Positions 48,841-58,114 of a stretch of DNA of 64,000 bases are shown here, one piece after another. Position numbers and translations under genes: made by a program. Source of the stretch: Agromyces mediolanus (lineage in GTDB: Bacteria > Actinomycetota > Actinomycetes > Actinomycetales > Microbacteriaceae); the NCBI RefSeq assembly GCF_014648575.1, contig NZ_BMRJ01000001.1, positions 797,440-861,439 of the forward strand, written 5' to 3'. Numbering within the stretch: position 1 is the stretch's first letter; each line of letters opens with the position of its first letter. A model generated the notes under the pieces. That model worked only from the letters and a program-made list of their open reading frames with translations, made no database searches and was not told the origin of the DNA.

Positions 48841-49185
48841 ATGCGAAGTTCCGCGCCTGGGACCAGGGCGATCCGTGGTGATCGCGGAAGGCAAACTCTT
48901 TCCGCACCTCGTCCACTGGCCGCGCGTACGCGGCCCGAAATCGCGCAGCGACGAACACTGTCGTAGCGCCCAGCCCGGGACGCGGGCTCGCCACAGCGAG
49001 CGTCACCGGCGACGGTGGGACAGAGATCATCACCGAGGGCCGAATTCCAGGCACTCCTCCCCCAGTGCTTCTGAGGGGCGCGAGGCCTCGGTGTTCAAGT
49101 GCTATGCGCGTGCTGATTCAAGCCGAGGGCGAATCGCTCGTGCAACTGCGGCCACGCCCGTCCGACCAAGGACCCAGCCACACCA

Positions 49186-49221
49186 CGCCGCGCCATGTTT
49201 CACGTGAAACATGGCGCGGCG
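49186..49221. other. parS: parS site 5 inside a 36-bp perfect palindrome
   Basis: The core TGTTTCACGTGAAACA (49196-49211) is a perfect parS. The symmetry extends a further 10 bases on each side without a mismatch: CGCCGCGCCA before and TGGCGCGGCG after. The first break is at 49185/49222. The longer dyad is specific to this site. Confidence 0.97.
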
Positions 49222-49392
49222 AATGGCATCGCTCCTCCGCGCACAGCGCTGATTTCCGCAATGTGCCCACAGAATCGTCACCTCCGCGTAGCTGCTGCTG
49301 GTGCTGACGGTTAGGCTTGTGGAGGCCACTCGCGAGATGTCTCTCGCGCAACTGCATGGCATTTCGGTTCGAGGTTTCGGGAGTCTCATCAC

Positions 49393-51245
<1,853 letters not shown>

Positions 51246-51246
<1 letters not shown>

Positions 51247-52229
51247 TGGCCAGCAAGCGTACGGGTCTCGGCCGAGGAATCGGCGCCCTGATTCCCACCG
51301 GCGATGACAGCCCGAAGGCGAATCGTCCGGTCGATGTCTTCTTCCCCGACTCCTCCGAGACCGCGACCGCAACTGCTGTCGCGGCGGTCGAGCAAGCCGC
51401 CTCCGCCGAGGGACTGCTCACGGTGCCGGGTGCCCGGCTCGCTCGGCTCGACCCCAGCACGATCGTCCCGAACGCGAATCAGCCGCGCAGCGTCTTCGAC
51501 CCTGAAGACCTCGCAGAACTCGTGCACAGCATCCGCGAGTTCGGGGTGCTGCAGCCCATCGTGGTGCGTCCTCACCCGAGCGAGGCGGGCAAGTACGAGC
51601 TCGTCATGGGAGAACGTCGACTGCGCGCCACCAGGGCGGCCGGTCTCGACACCATCCCCGCCGTGGTTAAGGACACCGCTGACGACGCGATGCTTCGCGA
51701 CGCGCTGCTCGAGAACCTGCACCGCTCGCAGCTGAATCCGCTCGAAGAGGCGTCGGCGTACCAGCAGCTCCTCGCTGACTTCTCGATCACGCAGGAGGAG
51801 CTCGCGAGCCGCATCGGCCGGTCGCGGCCACAGATCTCGAACACCCTTCGCCTCCTGAAGCTGCCGGAAGCGGTGCAGCTCCGTGTCGCGGCTGGGGTGC
51901 TGAGCGCCGGCCACGCTCGCGCGATTCTCGCGATGCCCGACGCCGAGTCGATGCAGAAGCTCGCCGACAAGATCGTCAACGAAGACCTTTCGGTGCGGCA
52001 GGCGGAAGCGATCGCCGCGTCGGCGCCGAAGCCGAATCGGGTGAAGCCCGCCGCCGGTAAGCGCCAAGAGTTCCTCGACGACCTCGCCGTGCGGCTCGGT
52101 GACCGCCTCAACACGCGGGTCAAGATCGCTCTCGGGGCGCGAAAGGGCCAGATCAGCATCGATTTTGCGACAGTCCAGGACCTGCGCAGGATTCTCACCG
52201 ATCTCGGCGAGGAGCTCGAAGGCGTCTGA
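51246..52229 (+). CDS. parB: ParB chromosome-partitioning protein
   Basis: 327 residues from ATG 51246 (TGATG overlap with the parA stop). Short basic N-terminus (ASKRTGLGRGIGALIP), NTP-binding domain with GERRLRATRAAG and ENLHRSQLNPLEEA, the helix-turn-helix ASRIGRSRPQISNTLRLLKL, and a C-terminal dimerisation part. It clamps at parS sites with CTP and forms the partition complex. A terminator follows. Confidence 0.96.
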
Positions 52230-52298
52230 AATCGAGCGGCTCAGAAACGCGGGTCTCGCTCGGCTGATTCTGAGCGCAGAATCGCTCCTGACGAACTG

Positions 52299-52334
52299 AA
52301 ACGGCCCGGTTCCGGAAGCGGAACCGGGCCGTTT
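52299..52334 (+). terminator. Rho-independent terminator of parAB
   Basis: A 16-bp perfect stem (52299-52314 with 52319-52334), loop GAAG, ending GCCGTTTT. Strong. Confidence 0.92.
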
Positions 52335-52403
52335 TGCGTCAGCGAAGACCGAGCGGTCGAGCCCCCGCAGTCGCGACCGGGCGGGCGACACTGAGCGGTC
52401 GAC

Positions 52404-52456
52404 GCCGGGCCGTCGAGCCGGGCCGTCGAGCCGGGCCGCCGAGACCGAGCCGCCGA
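52404..52456. repeat. 13-bp tandem repeats behind parB
   Basis: GCCGGGCCGTCGA at 52404-52416 and again 52417-52429, GCCGGGCCGCCGA at 52430-52442, then a shifted copy at 52443-52456. GC-rich, no gene. They lie in the 261-bp gap before the D-Ala-D-Ala ligase gene. Confidence 0.75.
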
Positions 52457-52490
52457 GACCGAGACGGAGCCGCCGGCCCCGCCCCGAAGC

Positions 52491-53447
52491 TCAGCCGCGC
52501 GTGATCGCCGCGCGCACGAGCTCCGAGTACAGTTCCGACGTCTCGATCCCCGCCGCCTCGGCGGCGAGCGGGAGGAGCGACGTCTCGGTGAGGCCCGGCA
52601 GCACATTCGCCTCGAGGAACCAGGGCGTGCCCGAGGCATCCACGATCAGGTCGACGCGGGAGACATCCCGCAGCCCGAGCTCGAGGTGCGCGCGGATCGC
52701 GACTGCCTCGACCTCGCCCAGCACCTCCGGCGAGAGCCGAGCCGGAACGTAGAAGGTGGTCTCCCCCGCGTTGTACCGCGCATCGAAGCTGTAGACGCCC
52801 GCCGTCGGCACGATCTCCACCGGCGGCAGCGCACGGGGGCCGTCCCCCGTGTCGACGATCGAGACCGCGAGCTCGGTGCCGACGACCCGCCGCTCGACGA
52901 TCGCCACGTCCGCGTAGGTGAACGCCTCGACCATGGCCCGCGGCAGTGCGTCGGGATCGGTGACGACCGTCACGCCCTGCGCCGATCCGCCCGAGGCGGG
53001 CTTCACGACGAGCTCGCCGGGCAGAGCCCGCCGGATGACCTCGAGCACGCTCGCCGCACCGAGCTCACGGAAGGACTCGTGCGAGAGCACGATCGACTCG
53101 GGCACCGGCAGGCCGGCGGCCTGCACGATCGAACTCGCGGCCGGCTTCGACCAGGCGAGTCGGGCGGCCTCCGCCGTGGAACCGACGGTCGGGATGCCGA
53201 GCGCCGACAGCAGCTCGAGGAGCGCGCCATCCTCCCCGCTCGACCCGTGCAGCGCCGGGAACACGGCGTCGGGGCGGTGCTCCGCGAGATACGGGAGCAG
53301 CGAGGCATCCGGGTCACGCAGGACCACACGGTGGCCCGCGGCCGTCAACGCGTCGGCGACTCGTCGGCCCGAGCGCAGCGAGACATCGCGCTCATGGGAG
53401 ATGCCGCCGGCGAGGACGACCACGGTGAGGGCTCCGGATTCGCTCAT
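52491..53447 (-). CDS. D-alanine-D-alanine ligase family protein (ATP-grasp)
   Basis: 318 residues from ATG 53447 (complement). VVLAGGISHERDVSLRSG near the start, ALHGSSGEDGALLELL, the ATP-grasp loop KPASGGSAQGVTVV and the metal site DLIVDASGTPWFLEANVLPGLTETS (quoted in sections) all fit Ddl. It would join two D-Ala for the peptidoglycan stem. Microbacteriaceae have this copy next to parB, often beside a second ddl elsewhere, so the exact role is uncertain. Confidence 0.85.
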   Translation of the reverse strand: MSESGALTVVVLAGGISHERDVSLRSGRRVADALTAAGHRVVLRDPDASLLPYLAEHRPDAVFPALHGSSGEDGALLELLSALGIPTVGSTAEAARLAWSKPAASSIVQAAGLPVPESIVLSHESFRELGAASVLEVIRRALPGELVVKPASGGSAQGVTVVTDPDALPRAMVEAFTYADVAIVERRVVGTELAVSIVDTGDGPRALPPVEIVPTAGVYSFDARYNAGETTFYVPARLSPEVLGEVEAVAIRAHLELGLRDVSRVDLIVDASGTPWFLEANVLPGLTETSLLPLAAEAAGIETSELYSELVRAAITRG

Positions 53448-53523
53448 GATCTGGGGTTTCTCCGTTCGGATCTGACTGTTCGCTTGCGTCGGCCGCCATG
53501 CAACCGGATGACAGGGTTACGGG

Positions 53524-54849
53524 CTACTTGAGGTCGCTCGGCGGGGCCGACTCGATCCCCGGCTTCGCGGGGAGTTGCAGCGTGCCGGTGCCGGCGAAGG
53601 TATCGAGTAGATCGAGCTCGCCGTTGATGACGGTCGCGAGGCGGCGGATGCCGAGCCGGATCGCCTCGGGCGTCGGATAGCAGTAGGACAGGCGCATCGC
53701 GTGCCGGCCTCGGCCGTCCGCGAAGAACGCCGTGCCCGGGGTGTACGCCACGAGTTCTCGCACGGCCCGAGGCAGCATCTGCTTCGAGTCGAGCACGTCG
53801 GGCATGGTGACCCAGACGTAGAAGCCGCCGTTCGGGTTGGTCCAGCGCAGCTGCGGCAGGTACTCCCCCAGCGCCTCGATCATCGCGTCCTTGCGTTCGC
53901 GGTAGACGCCGCGGAAGGTGTCGATCTGCCCGCGCCAATCGGCCGTGGACAGGTACTCCGCGACGACGAGCTGACTGAAGGACGACGGCGAGAGCACCGC
54001 CGACTCGGCCGCGAGGATGAGCTTCTCGCGGATCGCGTGCGGAGCGAGCGCCCAGCCGACGCGGAACCCGGGGGCCAGCGTCTTCGAGAAGGAGCCGAGG
54101 TAGATGACGCCCTCGGGGTCCATCGAGCGCAGGGCGTTGGGCGCGGGCTCGCCGAAGTGCAGCAGCCCGTACGGGTTGTCCTCGAGCACGAGGATCTCGT
54201 TCTGCCGGCAGATCTCGAGGATCTCGGGGCGGCGCTCGGCCGAGAGCGTGACGCCGGCCGGGTTGTGGAAGTTCGGGATCGTGTAGAGGAACTTGATCCG
54301 CCGGCCCTGGCTGCGCAGGAAGCCGATCGTCTCGCGCAGCGCCTCGGGGATGAGGCCGTCGTCGTCGGTCGCGACATGCACGACCGAGGCCTGGTACGAG
54401 CGGAAGACCCCGAGCGCGCCGACATAGGAGGGCGCTTCGGCGAGCACGACGTCGCCCGGATCGAGGAAGAGCTTCGCGACGAAGTCGAGCGCCTGCTGCG
54501 AGCCGGTCGAGGTCACGACATCGTCGACCGAGGCGCCGCGGATGCCCTCCAGCGACATGACGTCGAGGATGTGCTCGCGAAGCGCCGGAATGCCCGCTCC
54601 CCCGCCGTACTGCAGCGCGGTCGGGCCCTGCTCGCGCATGACCCGGTCCATCGACGAGGTGATGAGGTCCTGCGGGAGGGCCGAGACGAACGGCATGCCG
54701 CCGGCGAGCGAGACCACCTCGGGCCGCGACGCGACGGCGAACAGAGCTCGAACCTCGGAGGCGGCGAAGCCGGCGGCTCGCTCGGCGTAGTTCGCATACC
54801 AGGGGTCGAGGTTGTTGCCAGTCCGCTCGGGGACGCCGTCAGTGCTCAC
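53524..54849 (-). CDS. PLP-dependent aminotransferase, class I/II (MocR/LysN-like)
   Basis: 441 residues from GTG 54849 (complement). VVSLAGGMPFVSALP, QYGGGAGIPALREHI, TGSQQALDFVAKLF, IPNFHNPAGVTLS, EDNPYG and LGSFSKTLAPGFRVGW (Schiff-base Lys) are characteristic of the 2-aminoadipate/aromatic aminotransferase branch related to MocR, but without the DNA-binding N-terminal domain. Substrate unknown. It lies between the ligase-like gene and trxA, same strand. Confidence 0.88.
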   Translation of the reverse strand: MSTDGVPERTGNNLDPWYANYAERAAGFAASEVRALFAVASRPEVVSLAGGMPFVSALPQDLITSSMDRVMREQGPTALQYGGGAGIPALREHILDVMSLEGIRGASVDDVVTSTGSQQALDFVAKLFLDPGDVVLAEAPSYVGALGVFRSYQASVVHVATDDDGLIPEALRETIGFLRSQGRRIKFLYTIPNFHNPAGVTLSAERRPEILEICRQNEILVLEDNPYGLLHFGEPAPNALRSMDPEGVIYLGSFSKTLAPGFRVGWALAPHAIREKLILAAESAVLSPSSFSQLVVAEYLSTADWRGQIDTFRGVYRERKDAMIEALGEYLPQLRWTNPNGGFYVWVTMPDVLDSKQMLPRAVRELVAYTPGTAFFADGRGRHAMRLSYCYPTPEAIRLGIRRLATVINGELDLLDTFAGTGTLQLPAKPGIESAPPSDLK

Positions 54850-54936
54850 GTGCCATCCGTTCTGTTCAGGGTTCTCATGCTAGTCATCGGTGAGTGGCCT
54901 CGAAGACCGCGTGACGCGGTCATCGGGGGGAACGCG

Positions 54937-54970
54937 AAGGACCCGCCCGGCGGGTGCCGGGCGGGTCCTT
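54937..54970 (-). terminator. Hairpin terminator between trxA and the aminotransferase
   Basis: A 15-bp perfect stem (54937-54951 with 54956-54970), loop GGGT; arms begin AAGGACCC and end GGGTCCTT. It ends the trxB-trxA transcript on the minus strand. Confidence 0.85.
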
Positions 54971-54990
54971 GGGTCGTTCGAGGATGCCGG

Positions 54991-55314
54991 CTACTGGATG
55001 TAGGCGGCGAGGTCGGCCTCGAGGGCCGGCTTGGGCTTGGCGCCGACGAAGCTCTGCACGACCTCGCCCTGCTTGAAGACCTTGAACGCCGGGATGGCGG
55101 TGATCTGGTACTTCATGGCGAGCTGCGGGTTCTCGTCGACGTTGAGCTTGACGATGTCGATCTTGTCTGCGTGCTCGGTCGCGATCTGGTCGAGGATCGG
55201 GCTGACCGCGCGGCACGGGCCGCACCATTCGGCCCAGAAGTCGACGATGACGGGCTTGTCGTTCTCGAGCACCTCGGCCTGGAAGGTGGCCTCGGTCACT
55301 GCACGTGCGGACAT
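54991..55314 (-). CDS. trxA: Thioredoxin
   Basis: 107 residues from ATG 55314 (complement), AAGGAG upstream. Active site WAEWCGPCRAVSP; cis-Pro loop ITAIPAFKVF. Reduces disulfides with electrons from TrxB, whose gene ends 70 bases upstream in the same operon. The open frame upstream has no homology. Confidence 0.97.
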   Translation of the reverse strand: MSARAVTEATFQAEVLENDKPVIVDFWAEWCGPCRAVSPILDQIATEHADKIDIVKLNVDENPQLAMKYQITAIPAFKVFKQGEVVQSFVGAKPKPALEADLAAYIQ

Positions 55315-55384
55315 TGCATTCTCTCCTTCGGTGAAACTCCTGGTGAATCCGCGAAAACCGCGGAAACCGGATGAACCGGTGTCG

Positions 55385-56359
55385 CTACTCGGCGACGGCG
55401 GCCAACTGCGCCGCCTGGGCGGGCTCGCCCGCCGCATCGTCGAGCGCCGCGAGGTAGTGCTCGGCGTCGAGCGCCGCGACGGTGCCCGAGCCGGCGGCCG
55501 TGACGGCCTGACGGTAGTGCGGGTCGATGACGTCGCCGGCGGCGAAGACGCCCGGCACCGAGGTGCGCGAGGAGCGTCCGTCGACGGCGATCGTGCCCTC
55601 GGCGGTCAGCTCGAGCTTGCCGTGCACGAGGTGCGTGCGCGGGTCGTTGCCGATCGCGACGAAGAGCCCGTCGAGGTCGAGCGCGCGGAGCTCGCCGGTG
55701 ACCGTGTCGCGCAGGCTCACGCCCGAGACCGCCTCGGTGCCGTGGATGGCCGCGATCTCGGCGTTCCAGATGAACTCGATCTTCTCGTTGTCGAAGGCGC
55801 GCTGCTGCATGATCTTCGAGGCCTTGAGCGAGTCGCGACGGTGGATCACGTAGACCTTGTCGGCGAAGCGGGTGAGGAAGGTCGCCTCCTCCATCGCCGA
55901 GTCGCCGCCGCCGACGACCGCGATGGTCTTCTGGCGGAAGAAGAAGCCGTCGCACGTCGCGCACCACGAGAGACCGTGACCCGACAGGGTCGCCTCCTCG
56001 GGCAGCCCGAGCTTGCGGTAGGCCGAGCCCGTCGCGTAGACGATGGCGCGCGCCTCTTCGACCCCGCCGTTGCCGAGCTTCACGCGCTTGACCGGGCCGT
56101 CGAGCTCGAGCTCCACGACATCGTCGTAGACGATCTCGGTGCCGAACTTCTCGGCCTGCTCCTGCATCTTGGTCATGAGGTCGGGCCCCATGACGGCCTC
56201 GGGGAAGCCGGGGAAGTTCTCGACCTCGGTCGTGTTCATGAGCTCGCCGCCGATTTCGACGGAGCTCGCGATGAGCAGCGGTTTGAGCTCGGCGCGCGCG
56301 GCGTAGATGGCGGCGGTGAACCCGGCCGGGCCGGACCCGATGATGATGATGTCGCGCAA
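55385..56359 (-). CDS. trxB: Thioredoxin reductase
   Basis: 324 residues from TTG 56359 (complement), chosen because AGGGAG lies about 7 bases away and the conserved DIIIIGSGPAGFTAA follows; the ATG at 56416 would add 19 residues without homology. FAD site GSGPAG, active-site pair WCATCDG, NADPH site VGGGDSAMEEA, and FVAIGNDPRT with FAAGDVIDPHYRQ. It is the upstream gene of trxB-trxA. Confidence 0.94.
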   Translation of the reverse strand: MRDIIIIGSGPAGFTAAIYAARAELKPLLIASSVEIGGELMNTTEVENFPGFPEAVMGPDLMTKMQEQAEKFGTEIVYDDVVELELDGPVKRVKLGNGGVEEARAIVYATGSAYRKLGLPEEATLSGHGLSWCATCDGFFFRQKTIAVVGGGDSAMEEATFLTRFADKVYVIHRRDSLKASKIMQQRAFDNEKIEFIWNAEIAAIHGTEAVSGVSLRDTVTGELRALDLDGLFVAIGNDPRTHLVHGKLELTAEGTIAVDGRSSRTSVPGVFAAGDVIDPHYRQAVTAAGSGTVAALDAEHYLAALDDAAGEPAQAAQLAAVAE

Positions 56360-56488
56360 GGGGCGCTCCCTCGAGTGCTGTCGGTGAAAGCGGCATCCGA
56401 CGGAATCGGATGTCACGACGTGGTCAACACAGTCTAGGCGGCGGGTATTCCGCGCGACGAGGCGACGAGCGGCGGATGCAGCGGGTGC

Positions 56489-58114
56489 TCAGCCTCGGCG
56501 GAGGCGGCGGAGCACCGGCTCCGCGAAGCCGCGCAGCTCCGGGGTGCGGATGAGCCAGAGCGTGCCGAGGTAGGCGAGCGACATGACCACGCCGATGACG
56601 GCCATCGAGAGCACCGCGGGGACGAGGCCGGACATCGCGAAGCCGTCCTCGGAGATGCCGCCGAGCAGCACGAGGGTGACGAAGCCGACGATGACGGCGG
56701 GCACCGCGCCGATCGCGTACCGCACGAAGCTCGAGGTGATGTGCCAGCCGTCGATGCCGCCAAGGCGGCGGCGCAGCAGGATCGCTGCGAGGGTGACCTG
56801 CGCCACGCAGGCGAGCGAGGTGAGCAGGGCGATGCCGATCGCGATGAACTCGGGGAGCACGTTCAGAAGGAGCAGCGCGCCGCCCGAGAAGAGCACGACC
56901 TGGAAGAGGGTGAAGAAGAAGGGGGTCTTCGTGTCGCCGAGCGCGTAGAACGTGCGCTGCACGATGAAGAGCATGCTGAACGGCAGCAGCCCCACCATGT
57001 AGGCGACGACCACGTTGCCGAAGACGAGCTTCGTGTCGAACGACGCGCCGCTGACGAACGCGGTGGCGAACGGGTAGCTGCACATCACGAGCACGATCGA
57101 GGCGAGCACGATGATGAGGCCGACGCCGCGCGTCGCGCTCGAGAAGTCGGCCCGGACCCGGTCGGTGTCCCCGAGCGAGGCGTGCTCGCTCATCCGGGTG
57201 AAGTAGGCGGTGGCGATCGAGACGGTGATCACGGAGTGCGGCAGCATGAACAGCAGCCAGGCGTTGCCGAGCGCGGCCACCGAAGCGGACCCCTGGCCGG
57301 ACGCCTCGCCGACGACGTTCGTCTCGACGAGCCCCGCGAAGGTCGTGAGCAGGAGCATGCCGAACGTCCAGCTCGCCATCCGTCCCGCGTCGCCGAGACC
57401 GACGCCGCGCCAGCGGAAGTCGGGCCGATAGCGCAGCCCGATCCGCCGCCAGAACCAGAACAGCACCACGGCCTGCACCGCGATGCCGAGCGACGCCGAG
57501 CCCGCGAGCACGGCGATCATCGCCGGGTCCCAGCTGCTCGCGTCGCGGAGGCCGTCGGGGTCGCTGCCCCACACCGCCATGAAGACCACCAGGCCGGCGA
57601 TGGCGACGAGGTTGTTGAGCACGGGCACCCAGGTGAAGGGGCCGAAGCTCCGGCGGGCGTTCAACACCTCGCCGAGCAGGGTGTACAGCCCGTAGAAGAA
57701 GATCTGCGGCAGGCACCAGTACGCGAACAGCGTCGCGAGGTCGCGCGTCGACTGGTCGAGCTTGATGCCGTACAGCCAGGCGAGCAGCGGCGCCGCGAGC
57801 GTGGCGAGCAGGGTGATGCCGACGAGGATGACGAGCGCGAGCGTGAGCAGTCGGTTGATGTAGGCGCGGCCGCCGTCGGCGTGCAGCCCGGCACGCACGA
57901 TCTGCGGCACGAGCACCGCGCTCAGCACACCGCCCGCGACGACGACGTAGACGGTGTTCGGCAGCTGGTTCGCGACCGCGAAGGCGTCGGCGCTCGCGCC
58001 GGTGATGCCGATCGCGCTCACGAGCACCGCGGCCTTCACGAACCCGAGGATCCGCGACACCACCGTGCCGGAGGCGAGGAAGAGGCTCGCGCGGCCGATG
58101 CGGTCGTCACTCAT
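56489..58114 (-). CDS. murJ: Lipid II flippase MurJ
   Basis: 541 residues from ATG 58114 (complement). About fourteen helices, with SLFLASGTVVSRILGFVK at the start, LPNTVYVVVAGGVLSAVLVPQIVRA, YGLYTLLGEVLNARRSFGPF and RTFYALGDTKTPF. Unlike mycobacterial MurJ it has no cytoplasmic pseudokinase or extracellular domain. It overlaps the DUF6049 gene stop by 8 bases, so they are coupled. It moves lipid II to the outer face. Confidence 0.94.
   Translation of the reverse strand: MSDDRIGRASLFLASGTVVSRILGFVKAAVLVSAIGITGASADAFAVANQLPNTVYVVVAGGVLSAVLVPQIVRAGLHADGGRAYINRLLTLALVILVGITLLATLAAPLLAWLYGIKLDQSTRDLATLFAYWCLPQIFFYGLYTLLGEVLNARRSFGPFTWVPVLNNLVAIAGLVVFMAVWGSDPDGLRDASSWDPAMIAVLAGSASLGIAVQAVVLFWFWRRIGLRYRPDFRWRGVGLGDAGRMASWTFGMLLLTTFAGLVETNVVGEASGQGSASVAALGNAWLLFMLPHSVITVSIATAYFTRMSEHASLGDTDRVRADFSSATRGVGLIIVLASIVLVMCSYPFATAFVSGASFDTKLVFGNVVVAYMVGLLPFSMLFIVQRTFYALGDTKTPFFFTLFQVVLFSGGALLLLNVLPEFIAIGIALLTSLACVAQVTLAAILLRRRLGGIDGWHITSSFVRYAIGAVPAVIVGFVTLVLLGGISEDGFAMSGLVPAVLSMAVIGVVMSLAYLGTLWLIRTPELRGFAEPVLRRLRRG

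Larger units (their letters stand above)
47314..49392. other. 2.08-kb spacer between rsmG and parA, no recognisable gene, four parS sites
   Basis: Open frames on both strands code for basic, unstructured, non-homologous sequences and overlap each other, so I see no supported gene. The base composition and third-position GC are lower than in the neighbouring genes. It holds parS sites 2 to 5, a 9-bp repeat tract and a 36-bp perfect palindrome around parS 5. Usually rsmG and parA are separated by at most a few hundred bases in Actinobacteria, so this insert is unusual. Confidence 0.7.
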
